Source: Canis aureus
Taxonomy: Eukaryota; Chordata; Mammalia; Carnivora; Canidae
Reading direction: 5' to 3'
NCBI RefSeq assembly: GCF_053574225.1
Contig: NC_135623.1
Location: 7,975,426-8,039,425, forward strand
DNA length: 64,000 bases
The notes beneath the pieces were generated by a model that was given only the letters and a program-made list of their open reading frames with translations, ran no database searches and was not told the origin of the DNA. Positions 54,946-64,000 of this stretch are shown one piece after another. The first letter of the stretch is position 1; each line of letters starts with the position of its first letter. The position numbers and the translations under genes were made by a program.

Positions 54946-56439
54946 CAAGGGCCCAGTCCCTAGAACAGAGATCCAGTGTCAGGGCAGGACCATCCGTCAC
55001 ACTGACCGGCCCTTCCCCCACCAGTGTGATTGGCTGGCTGCCTGGGGCAGGGCTGAGCCCATAGCTGGGGACTACAGGGTCCTCACTGCATATTCAGAGA
55101 TTCATTGTCATTTCAGGTACCCTCATCAGAGGGCAGGGTGTGCTCCTGGGGCAGGGTGGGGATGTCCGGGTCTCTGCTTCTGAGGCCTGTGGGTCCCCAG
55201 CACCACCCTGAGTGCCCGGACCACTGGGCCAGGGAAGCGAGTTCCCCTGTCCGTAGGGCTGAGAAGGGGCACTCCAGGGGCCCAGGGTGGGAGGCGGGAC
55301 AGAGCAGACCCCGTTCACCCCAACTCCAGGGAATGACAAACACCTCCCTTGGCTTGTCTCCTCTACCTGCCCTGGTTACTGACGGTGGGGAAAAGTCAAC
55401 TATTGTGTCAGCGCCTGACTAACAGCGTCACCTGCGGTCTTTGCACCCTTGCTGAATGTACTAGAATGGAAGTTCCGGGTGGACAGGGATTTTGTCAGTT
55501 GTGCACAGGGACTGGCGCAGGTGGCCGATCCAGAGCCATCTGTTGGATGAGCGGGCTTGTCGGATGTCTGTACCTGCTGCATGTTATGCCCTTCCTGGTG
55601 ATTCCACGCCCATTGTCCCCCCGTGTTTTCGGGCCCAGCCCCAGCAGGGGTCTGTCATGAGGGTCACCCATGCAACGCATGCAGTACACGGGAAATGCCT
55701 GATCTCAAGGGGCCCCCAGCAGACATCAGCACTTACGGTGAATCACACCTGTTCCCGTGTGGCGCATGATGACACCGAGCCACCGTGAGGTCTAGCCAAT
55801 GACCTACCTTGACCTTTAGCCTGGAGCTGTGTCCCCCGCACGGCCAGCAAAGGCACGCATCAGAACTGTAATCTCTTGTTTGAACTCACTCGATCAGATT
55901 GAGGGAGGGAGCACACCTCCCCGGTGGGGTGTTAGGCTTCATCCTAGATAAATATCGGGGAGCATGGATTTGGCTTCAAGGGCTGATGGGTTTGGGATCT
56001 GCAGGAGGGCCCGAGGCTCCACGGCCCGCCCCATGCGGCCTGGAACCCCAGGCACACAGCCGTGGTCCTGGAGGCTGACAGACGCCCAGTGTTCCCGCAG
56101 ACAGGCCGGGGAGATGGGGCCGCGCGGCCAGAACAGCTGGGTGGAGGCTGGTGGCAGGAGGTAGCAAGAGGCCCTGCTTTGTTCCTGGATGGTCACAGGG
56201 TCAGTCAGAAACACAGAGAAGCCCCTTTCCTTTCCTCTGGACCACAGCCCAGGCTCAGAGCTTCCTGCTTGCCGGCCAAGGAGAGCCACGGGGAGAGCCC
56301 TGGGTGGGCCTCCGCGCCGACGCTGGCAGGCCACCAGCACCCAGGGCTGTGTTCCGGGGTGTTCTGGGGCCTCTCGGCTCCCGCAGCCCTCCGCTCACTC
56401 CAGGCGCCGCCCGGGGACCCAGAGCCCGAACCAGGAGCC
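54946..56439. other. Unassigned GC-rich stretch with a CpG-richer patch
   Basis: No gene is recognised. CpGs cluster at about 56310-56460, including CTCCGCGCCGACGC and GGCGCCGCCCGGGG, giving a short CpG-island-like patch. Frames of up to 227 codons run through it into a SINE and lack domains. Confidence 0.35.
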
Positions 56440-56540
56440 CGCATCCCGACTGGCCCCAGTGCTGCCACACCATGCCTGTGTGGCCTTGGGCAGGTCACCT
56501 TCCTCCTGGCCTCTCTTCCTCACAACTGCCTGGGAGCTCA
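56440..56540 (+). mobile_element. MIR SINE fragment, sense
   Basis: GTGTGGCCTTGGGCAGGTCACCTTCCTCC and GGCCTCTCTTCCTCACAACT fit the MIR core. Confidence 0.55.
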
Positions 56541-56649
56541 GATGAAGACTTAGTTCTCTGCCAACCACCTAGGGTATGTGCTGCACACAGTCAAGGGTGC
56601 AAGAAAGAAGGAAGGGGGGGGTGCAATACTCAGGTATTCCCTGAGTCTT

Positions 56650-56664
56650 GTTTTTTTAAAAGGT

Positions 56665-56707
<43 letters not shown>

Positions 56708-56859
56708 TGATAGACATAGAGAGAGAGAGGCAGAGACACAGGAGGAGGGAGAAGCAGGCTCCATGCAGGGAGCCCAATGTGGGACTCGATCCCGGGACTC
56801 CAGGATTGTGCCTTGGGCCAAAGGCAGACACTAAACCGCTGAGCCATCCAGGGATCCCC
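56650..56859 (-). mobile_element. SINEC_Cf-type, antisense, left member of a tandem pair
   Basis: Its tail has become a pure (TTTA)n microsatellite (56663-56708). The body has GAGGCAGAGACACAGGAGGA, ACTCGATCCCGGGACTCCAG and ends GAGCCATCCAGGGATCCCC. The outer repeat TATTCCCTGAGTCTT (56635-56649) is matched at 57042-57056, beyond the second SINE. Confidence 0.96.
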
Positions 56860-57041
56860 CTTTATTTTTTTTTTAAAGACTTTATTTATTCACGAGAGAC
56901 ACAGAGAGAGAGGCAGAGACACAGGCAGAGGGAGAAGCAGGCTCCATGCAGGGAGCCCGATGCGGCACTCGATCCCGGGACTCCAGGATCATGACTTGAG
57001 CTGAAGACAGGTGCTTAACCATTGAGCCACCCAGGCATTCC
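56860..57041 (-). mobile_element. SINEC_Cf-type, antisense, right member of a tandem pair
   Basis: T-rich tail, TTTATTTATTCACGAGAGAC, GAGCCCGATGCGGCACTCGA, CAGGATCATGACTTGAGCTG and GAGCCACCCAGGCATTCC. CATTCCTTGAGTCTT at 57042-57056 is the outer target copy, shared with the left member. Confidence 0.96.
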
Positions 57042-57056
57042 CATTCCTTGAGTCTT

Positions 57057-58394
57057 TAAGGAGGCCAAAGGGGTTTCCAGAAAGGCAGCAGTGGGTGCGT
57101 GTTCCCAGAACTCCCTTCTCTGAAGCCCTCTTAACAATCAAGAGTCCCCAAATGAAGAGGGGAACACGTTCCTTACTGGAAGCAGCCGGTAGCCACAACC
57201 TCATGCCCCAACCCTGAAGACTGTCACCGAGCAATGGAATCTGGGTGAAACAGAGGGCTCACCTAAGAGCCAGCACCCCCACCCCCCGAAGTGCATCACA
57301 GCCTCATCGGCAAGGTCATCTTCACCCGCTTAAGGACAGGGCCACCTCTCGTCAACAGACGGGCAGAGTGACCCACAGACAGACCCAGGGTCCCCAGGGC
57401 TGGCAGTGGAAGGAGGCTCCCTCAGGTGCCAGGTCAGGCTGACCGTGTCCCCTGGAGCATGCTCACACGCTCACACACCCACACCGTATGCCATTGACCT
57501 AAAGACGGGCTCAAGTGTGGACATGGCCTGGAGGTGCTTGACACTAGGGTGTGCTCAGGAGATGTCTGTGCTGCTGAGCTCACAACCTCTTCCAAGAAAG
57601 GCTCGCTCATATTTCTCCAAGGATACATGGCCGGTGTTCTGGGGCCCCTCCTGGTTCTCAACCAAGAGAACAGGTTTCTTGCTTTTGTAAAACTCTGGAG
57701 TCCATTAGATTTTCTTTTGTGGACTACATGGGCAGGGCCTGAGCAAGCAGCCTCTTTCCTTTTGTCCACATTCTGACTGAGGGCTTTGTTTAAATGCCAA
57801 GGAGCTCATTCTTTTATCATTATTGTTATTTCAGTGGCAGGAAGCCCAAACATTTGTAGATTTCCCCTTGCGCTAGATCTTCTGTGATCTATTCATCACT
57901 GACAGTGAACACATAGAAATTGGGTGCAGAGGCATATGACTGTGTCCACATTTAACTTCTGGGACAGTTCCAGGAACTCTCCAGAGCTGAGCAAGCAGAG
58001 CCCTGGGACATCGGGTTATCTGCCAGAGTAACCTGCTGACCCTTCTGGTGGCTTAATGTCAGGAGCAACGTGGCTTATTTTGCCACACAGTGAATCCATA
58101 AAATCATGGAGTCTCCATGTCGGAAACTCAAGTATCGAACCACTCCTACCTACCATCCTCCTAGAGCCATGAGGTGATCTGGAAGATACCAGAGTTGTTT
58201 GGGTAAACTGAGTCTTTCATTTTAGATTCTGAAGCCAACAACTACTGGAAAGAACAGTATGTCTGAAGCTCTTCTTAAGGAAATATGTTTTGATTCAAGT
58301 TACATGCTCCACAGTAATTTCTTCTCCCATAATGACTACTAAAAGGGAGACTTTTGACGTTTGTCAAAAGAGAGATGTGTATCAAGAACATGAA
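57057..58394. other. Single-copy-looking non-coding stretch
   Basis: No gene is recognised. 57770-58260 is AT-richer and repeat-free to my eye (for example TTATCATTATTGTTATTTCA) and could contain conserved non-coding sequence. Confidence 0.35.
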
Positions 58395-58538
58395 GGATGG
58401 ATGGGTGGATGATGGATAGATGGATGGGTGGACAAATAGATGAGTGGATGGATGGATGGGTGGATAGATAGGTAGATGGATGGGTGGATGGATGAATAGA
58501 TGAGTGGATGGATGGGTGGGTGGATGGGTGGATGGGTA
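58395..58538. repeat. (GGAT)n/(GGGT)n imperfect satellite
   Basis: About 145 bp of GGATGGATGGGT-type tetramers with GATAGATG and GATGAGTG variants. Its complement gives Thr-His-Pro-Ser-rich minus frames, which are not genes. Confidence 0.96.
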
Positions 58539-58724
58539 GAAGAGTAGAAAGAGAGAAATGGAATGAGTATATGAGCAAGTTTGTTTCAAAGTTTTCATGC
58601 TTCAATCCCCAAAACAGAATTTGATTCAGATATTCTAGTACCAAAAATAGTAGTTGTGAAATCTTAAGTGAAAATCCACTTAAGATCTGAGTTGGATGTG
58701 ATGCTCCTAAGAGTCCACACTTTA

Positions 58725-58929
58725 TTTTTTTTAAAGATTTTATTTATTTATTCATGAGAGACCAGAGAGAGAGAGACAGAGAGAGACAGAGAGGCAGAGA
58801 GACAGACAGAGAGGCAGAAACACAGGCAGAGGGAGAAGCAGGCCCCATGCAGGAACTCGATCCCGGGACCCCAGGATCACACCCTGGGCCGAAGGTGGCA
58901 CTAAACCGCTGAGCCACCAGGGCTGCCCT
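58725..58929 (-). mobile_element. SINEC, CCCCGGTGGC-type end, antisense
   Basis: TTTATTTATTCATGAGAGAC, an expanded GAGAGAGACAGAG tract, CAGGCAGAGGGAGAAGCAGG, GATCCCGGGACCCCAGGATC and GCCACCAGGGCTGCC. AAGAGTCCACACTTTA (58709-58724) and GAGAGTCCATCCTTTA (58930-58945) agree at 14 of 16 bases. Confidence 0.96.
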
Positions 58930-59193
58930 GAGAGTCCATCCTTTAAATGCATTATTTAATCATCCTCTGAAGTAGCTCCTTGTATTGGGCAAGATGTGAT
59001 TTTTTTTTCCATTTCTGAATAACCTATACAGAAACCCTGGGAGTTCCAGTATACATACAGTCCATGGGTTATTGATTGCAAGCCTTTTTGAAAAGTTTGT
59101 GTCAAAGTATTTCTGAAAAATCCAAATATCTACTAAGTACATGCTCATTCGGTACCCAGGTTCTGTCTCAAAAAAGATATTTACGTAGAAGTA

Positions 59194-59365
59194 GCAGCCC
59201 CGGTGGCGCAGCGGTTTGGTGCTGCCTGCAGCCTGGGGTGTGATCCTGAAGATCCAGGATCGAGTCCCACGTCGGGTTCCCTGCGTGGAGCCTGCTTCTC
59301 CCTCTGCCTGTGTCTCTGCCTCTCTCTCTCTCTCTCTGTCTTAATAAATAAATAAAAGCTTAAAA
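59194..59365 (+). mobile_element. SINEC, CCCCGGTGGC subtype, sense
   Basis: GCAGCCCCGGTGGCGCAGCG, GCTGCCTGCAGCCTGGGGTG, CAGGATCGAGTCCCACGTCG, GGAGCCTGCTTCTCCCTCTG and TTAATAAATAAATAAAAGC. AAGTAGCAG occurs at both ends (59189-59197, 59366-59374). Box A and the body are well kept. Confidence 0.97.
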
Positions 59366-59439
59366 AAGTAGCAGACCTTTAAAATACCTAAAACCGAATT
59401 CATTTTTATTCTTAAAATTTTCAAAGCGTCTTTTGCTCC

Positions 59440-59880
59440 CAGTGTATCAGTCCCCTTATGCTGCAGGGACAAATAACCCAATGTACTAATGACTTATGAG
59501 ACTAAACATTTATTTCATGCTCCCTTTACATGAGGACCGTGGCATCTCTGAGCCCTAAAGCCTTCCACATGTCTTGTTATTCTGGGCCCCGAGCTGAAGG
59601 AGCAGTGGAATCTAGAACACGCTGTTTTCTTGCTGCGGAGGGCAGGCTCAAGAGAGGCCGAGGTGGACCTGACAATCAAAAAGAACTTCTGCTCAGACGT
59701 GGCAAACGTCATCCCCACGCATCTCATTGAGAAAGCATCCCAAGACCAAGCCTAAAGACAACAAGGCAGAAACATGTGATCCCACGACACTCAGGCAGGT
59801 GACATGACACGGAGTAGGGCTGTTGAACCCAACTGCAAGGAGAGAGTAGATAGCGAGGAATTCAATCCACCACACATCTA
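59440..59880 (+). repeat. Possible ancient interspersed repeat
   Basis: CTTATGCTGCAGGGACAAATAACCC and GAGACTAAACATTTATTTCA resemble the start of the CAGTGGCTTA-type old repeat at 35376 and 43015. The right part, ending GAATTCAATCCACCACAC, is unassigned. Confidence 0.35.
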
Positions 59881-60044
59881 ATACGTTCATGGATCTTTTG
59901 GTTAAGTCTCAGATCTACTGAATCTTTGCAAATAGCGTCAAATTTGTTTTTAACTAGCAAGTCTCTTTTGTGAACGCTCATCCTTGCTCTGTAATCTTCT
60001 CTAATTTAACCTGCCTTAAAGATCTTAGCACTGCATGGTGTAAA

Positions 60045-60260
60045 ATTTTCTTTCTTTCTTTTTTTTTCTTTTCTTTTTTTTTCCTACTAAGCAATTGAGT
60101 TTATTGTAATGTGCAATATGTGCATATATGTATATTTATATAAAATATAGTACATGTGTATATGGATATACATACTTGCACATATACCTACATATATAGT
60201 AGATTTTCATTTCCATGTAATTAGCATTATTACATAAATACAGTTCTTTATTTTATTTGG
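60045..60260. other. AT-rich stretch with pyrimidine tract and TATATG-type repeats
   Basis: A TTTC-rich run (60048-60083) is followed by GCATATATGTATATTTATAT and similar alternations to about 60200. Confidence 0.7.
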
Positions 60261-60300
60261 TATTTTTTAATTTGGAGTTCCAGTTACCAACATATAACAT
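60261..60300 (-). mobile_element. Very short L1 3'-end fragment, antisense
   Basis: TTTTTTAATTTGGAGTTCCAG followed by TTACCAACATATAACAT resembles the last 40 bases of a carnivore L1 in antisense with several mismatches. No target duplication was found. Confidence 0.5.
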
Positions 60301-60344
60301 TTTCTATCTGAGTGATTAAAGGCCATATACAGTGGGAGGAACTG

Positions 60345-60495
60345 AATGAAAGTCCGAGGGCTTAGGCTCAGGCCTGGCGCAGATCTTAACTAGCCATGCA
60401 GTCTTCTTGGGGCCTCACTTTCTCATCTGTGCATGTCAGAGGTAATAGCCACATGAGTATTTGGGAAGGAGGAAGCACTAAAGAAACATGTTCGT
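60345..60495 (+). mobile_element. MIR SINE, sense
   Basis: GAGGGCTTAGGCTCAGGCCTGG, CTAGCCATGCAGTCTTCTTG, GGGCCTCACTTTCTCATCTG and AGAGGTAATAGCCACATGAG follow MIR. Confidence 0.62.
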
Positions 60496-60784
60496 TAGAG
60501 ACCGCGTTCTAAGAGTTGGACAATTGGCCAAGGCCGATGCAGGCCGTGGCACCAGAGCAGCACTGTGGAGGCCCCAGGTCCCTCTTTAGGCGCTGGATTG
60601 CTGGGGGTGTCTGGACAGGAGGAGGCAGGGTGGCATTTGAAGATGCCCAGAGCCGTGGCTGGGTACCGACTGGCACAGGTAGTTCAGCATCTTAGCGACC
60701 CATATAGTCATTTCAGTGTATCCCAGCTACAGATAGGTCCTGTGTGATATTTTTTCCCTTATTCCTGCAGTTGAAAAAGGCAGA

Positions 60785-61010
60785 GTTGCCAAGCAGAAAG
60801 AGTATTAAACTAGAAATCCCAAGACATGAGTTCTAGACTTAGTGCTACTGGTCACTTTGCAAGTTACAAAACCCCTATGTGCCCGTTTCTCTATCCATGG
60901 GATGCAGGAAATGGCCTCCATCCTACAGAGCTGGCTGGCATACAGAGATAATGGGGTGATGGGAAGAAAGCCCCCTGCCCAGTGTCTGGCTTACTGGTAG
61001 CTGTTTCCTG
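60785..61010 (+). mobile_element. MIR SINE, sense
   Basis: AGAAAGAGTATTAAACTAGA, GACATGAGTTCTAGACTTAG, GCTACTGGTCACTTTGCAAG and CCCAGTGTCTGGCTTACTGG keep MIR order. A further MIR-like piece is at about 61030-61090. Confidence 0.6.
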
Positions 61011-62059
61011 AATCCACATCCAAACCTGATCATATCTTGGCCTGAGTTTGGGTCCCAGTTCTATCACCCTCTAATTCCGTGAACATGTTTCCTAGAAACT
61101 TCCTAAAATGGATTGATCTGTGGGACAAATAAGAGGAGTGGATAGATGCGCTGCACTGTTCAGAGAAGTGCTTGTATGTCGTGAGAACACGATGCAATCT
61201 TATTTGGACTCCCCGTTGTCACTGATCTCGGTACTGGTTTGCTGTTGTTGCTCCTACCCTCCTTCTCTGTCACTTCTGATGACTGTCATCTTCGTGGTTC
61301 TTCTTCATTTCCTTTATTTTCTGTCCTTCATTTGTTTCCTCCCTTTCAACTCCCCCCATCCCCACATCAGGGGCTTGGATTTGAGAGCTCTGATGCGTTT
61401 GGGGGCAAGTAACAGAAAGCCCTGTTGCGCTGGCTTAGCCGCTGTCACAGAAGAGGTGGAGCGGTGCAGAGCTTTAGGGCCCAACCAGCCGTGCAGACCC
61501 GGTTCCATCGCCTCTCTCCCCTCCTGCCAGGGGGATCGCCCTTGTAATTAGAAGCAAGAGGATGCCATTTAGCAACTGGGGCTAAATGTTTTCTTGTTCG
61601 TGCCCAGGGTTGGAGAGATACTGGCAGAGAGGGAATGCCACATGCCCGGGCAATTTTTAATACCTTCCCCCAAGAGTGCAGTCTGGAGGCGGGGGCACTG
61701 AGAACTGTGAGGTCACACATGACCTGCCTGAGATGGCATCACTAATGCAGGGAGCATTGGCAAGAGTCCCCCAGTGACCGGTGGGGGTCTCTGAAGAACC
61801 CAAACTGGCCCAAGACAGGAAGAATCAGCTTGAATGTCTGCCAAGCTCAGAGAAAGACACCATGAGCCCCCAAGAACATCAGACAGACACAACCTCTCCT
61901 GCCCCTTCCCTTGTCCAGTCACACCCCCCCCCCCAAACCATGAAGGAGCCAGGGACAGTCCAGCAGGGATGGGTAGACACTTGGACAGCAAGGAGACAAG
62001 ATGACACCCAAAATGCTCTCGCAGGGCTGGTGCCAGCCCCAGCTGCAAAGGGGGAAATG
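61011..62059. other. Unassigned non-coding stretch
   Basis: No gene is recognised. The 143-codon plus frame 61120-61551 includes a hydrophobic run (SLLMTVIFVVLLHFLYFLSF) encoded by CT-rich DNA; no family matches. A run of 11 C is at 61924-61934. Confidence 0.35.
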
Positions 62060-62182
62060 CTCTAATTTGGTTAAAGCTTAACTTTCTCCCCCTATTATTA
62101 TTATGCCAGGCTGGCCTTACTAATTACTTAAGTGAAACTATTTTATGAAGACAAGTGACCAGAGGATTTTATTGTTTTATTT
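62060..62182. promoter_or_regulatory. Candidate conserved non-coding element
   Basis: AT-rich, repeat-free block with CTCTAATTTGGTTAAAGC, CTTACTAATTACTTAAGTG and GATTTTATTGTTTTATTTAA. It resembles developmental enhancers in motif content. The SINE at 62198 inserted at its right edge. Inference only. Confidence 0.28.
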
Positions 62183-62197
62183 AAATACTTCTGCATT

Positions 62198-62397
62198 GGG
62201 CACCCCGGGTGGTTCAGTGATTTAGCGCCACCTTCAGCCCAGGGCGTGATCCTGAAGACCTGGGATCGAGTCCCGCATCGGGCTCCCTGCATGGAGCCTG
62301 CTTCTCCCTCTGCCTGTGTCTCTGCCTCCCTCCCCCTCTCTCTCTCTCACTCTGTGTGTGTGTGTCTCTCATGAATAAATAAATAACATCTTTAAAA
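62198..62397 (+). mobile_element. SINEC, sense
   Basis: GGGCACCCCGGGTGGTTCAG, CACCTTCAGCCCAGGGCGTG, GATCGAGTCCCGCATCGGGC, a CTCTCT/GTGTGT body and AATAAATAAATAACATC. AAATACTTCTGCATT (62183-62197) and AAATACTCTTGCATT (62398-62412) flank it. Confidence 0.96.
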
Positions 62398-62689
62398 AAA
62401 TACTCTTGCATTATTGACAGAAGTGCTGCACAGGGCTGGGCCCCCTCTAGAGCATTTCTCAACCTCCTTTTTCATTATTGCCCCACCCCCACGCCAGGAG
62501 CCTTTTTTAGGCTTTTCGTTTCTATCATTGATCCCCCCCCCCGAAATCTTAATACCACAGATATGCTATGTCTGTATTTATGTCCCATGGCCACGAACCA
62601 TCGTCATAGCTACAACTTTTTTCCACCCAACTACCAACTCTTGCCCCTTGGGGGTAACATCTCATTGACAGCGCATGCTCTAGAGAGTT
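62398..62689. other. Unassigned stretch with a poly-C run
   Basis: GCATTTCTCAACCTCCTTTT could be the end of a hAT element, but no partner end was found. Ten C are at 62533-62542. Confidence 0.3.
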
Positions 62690-64000
62690 CTGGTCACCCC
62701 ACACCCAGCCTCCCCCGATGTTAGCATCCTGCCCAACCGTGGCACGTTCGTCAAACCTAAGAAATGAACATTGGCACACAGACCATGTGTTTTGGCTTCT
62801 CCGGTTTTCCCACCAACATCCTTTCCTCATGCCAGTGTCCCGTCCAGGGTCCCAGACTGCATTTACTTGTCGTGCCTTCCTGGGTGCCTCCATTCCGTGA
62901 CACTTTCTCAGGCTTTTCTTGTTCTTTGTGACCCCAACACTTTGGAAGCATGCCCGTCTGGTATATCGTAGGATGTTTCTCACTTGGGGCTTGTCCGAAG
63001 TCTTCTTGGCACTAGACTGAGAATGTGAATTTTAGGGGAAAATACCGTAGAGGTGCTGTCCCCCTCTCATTGCATCATTTCGGGGGTGCACATCTCAGCA
63101 TAACTTATTGCTCCGATCCCTCGGTCAGGTGGTGCCTGCCAGCTGTCCCCACGGTGCAGTTACTGTCTTCCCCTTTCCATACGCTGTGAGTTAGGAGCCA
63201 GTCACATCCGGCCCACGTGCTGGGAGGGGAGGACACTAAGCCCCCCTCCGGGAGGGAGGAATAGCAGGGACTTTGTGGAACTCCTGTTAAAATCACCACA
63301 ATAGGGGTCCCTGGGTGGCTCAGTCGGTGAAGCGTCTGCCTTTGACTAGGTCATGATCTTGGGGTCCTGGGATTAGACCCCGCAATGGGCTCGCTGTTCA
63401 GTGGGGAGTCTGCTTCTCCCTCTCCCTTCCCCCAATGACTCTCTCTCTCTCAAATAAATAATAAATAAAATCTTAAAAAAAATTTTTTTTTAAATCACAA
63501 TAATTACAATTTGGGGAGAGATACTTTGAGGCTATGCAAATATCCTGTTTGTCCTTGAAGTTTTACCCCCCAGTTTCAGCACGCACCAGCGGATATGGCT
63601 TGTAGCAACTGTTACTGTGGTGTCTGGTAGTGATTTTGTACTCTCCTCGCTTGCCTATTTGCTGTTTGGAATTCTTCTGAAAGAAAGAGTTATCCCTTCC
63701 CTCCACTGATTTCTTTATTCAGTAAGTTATTTGTATCAGTAGGTACTTGTGGGTATTTATTTTATTCTTTGCATTATAATACAATACTACTGTTATTTGT
63801 TTTGTTCCTTACGTGGTCCCACTTTTGGTCATTGGGAGCTTTTTCTGGTTGGCTTTTGAGTTCTTCTGACATGCCCCCATCCTTCCCTCCCTCCTTCCTT
63901 TCCTTTCTTTTTTAAATGCTTTCTTACTTTCTGGTAGTGCAAGATGCTCCAGGCTCAACTTGTAACTTTCTGCACCCCAGTGCTAGATTCAGCCATTTCT
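62690..64000 (-). mobile_element. Long ancient repeat, probably L1M 3' UTR, antisense, running off the window
   Basis: The order TTAGCATCCTGCCCAACCGT, CCACCAACATCCTTTCCTCA, GACACTTTCTCAGGCTTTTC, TTACTGTCTTCCCCTTTCCA, GATACTTTGAGGCTATGCAA, ATATCCTGTTTGTCCTTGAA, GGTCATTGGGAGCTTTTTCT and CTGACATGCCCCCATCC matches an old mammalian interspersed repeat I associate with an L1M 3' UTR. The name is uncertain. A SINEC splits it. Confidence 0.5.
63304..63491 (+). mobile_element. SINEC, sense, nested in an old repeat
   Basis: GGGGTCCCTGGGTGGCTCAG, CTGCCTTTGACTAGGTCATG, GGTCCTGGGATTAGACCCCG, GCTCGCTGTTCAGTGGGGAG and AAATAAATAATAAATAAAAT. AAATCACCACAATA before and AAATCACAATAATT after suggest a target duplication with a small deletion. 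Confidence 0.94.

Noticed and set aside
56151..56834. 227-codon plus-strand frame
   Set aside because: Its last third is antisense SINE sequence with the (TTTA)n tail giving LFIYLFIYLFIY. The rest has no domain.
58275..58644. Thr-His-Pro-Ser-rich minus-strand frames
   Set aside because: Direct translation of the GGAT tetramer satellite.
59194..59290. Possible tRNA gene, because of box A and GATCGAGTCCC
   Set aside because: This is the tRNA-derived head of a SINEC with the usual body, A-rich tail and target duplication.
61120..61551. 143-codon frame with a hydrophobic segment
   Set aside because: The hydrophobic stretch comes from TTC/CTT-rich DNA. No signal of a known protein, and neighbours are repeats.

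Overview
The window looks like a stretch of a canid nuclear genome, most likely dog or a close relative. It carries 17 tRNA-derived carnivore SINEs of the SINEC type. These have a CTGGGTGGCTCAG or CCCCGGTGGCGCAG box-A region, a CTCTGCCT pyrimidine body and an AATAAATAAA tail. It also carries 3'-end fragments of the canine-type L1 with the shared end TGTTGGCAAATTGAA. Older layers common to placental mammals (MIR, L2, L1M, hAT-Charlie, MaLR) lie underneath. I found no protein-coding gene, rRNA, tRNA gene, CRISPR array or bacterial or viral locus. Open reading frames here are short, overlap repeats, or come from low-complexity DNA, so the window is intergenic or intronic.

Layout. 1-10 kb: old repeats (MIR, L2, MER5-type, L1M), a SINEC nested in an old L1 and a tiny L1 insertion with a 5' inversion. 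10-19.9 kb: a stack of ancient L1 remnants in both orientations, including recognisable ORF1 and endonuclease-region segments, interrupted by a hAT element, two SINECs and a 1.24-kb young L1 with a perfect 16-bp target duplication. 19.9-34.3 kb: mostly single-copy sequence with many MIR copies and no SINEC or canine L1 between 20863 and 34362; it holds a homeobox/SOX-motif-rich candidate regulatory block near 27.4-27.6 kb. 34.3-45 kb: SINECs, a canine L1 3' end, L1M and L2 copies. 45-52 kb: GC-rich sequence with a (TG)20 tract, a second hAT copy and a 47-bp minisatellite of 13 units with a higher-order 141-bp organisation. 52-64 kb: two SINE pairs, another L1 3' end, L2/MIR copies, a GGAT-type satellite, and an old L1-like antisense segment running off the right edge.

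Nothing here acts as a gene system. What can be read is insertion history: nested elements, target-site duplications, twin priming and tandem SINEs. A few AT-rich, motif-dense single-copy blocks could be enhancers. Family names come from recognising consensus features by eye, and boundaries of old repeats are good only to tens of bases.
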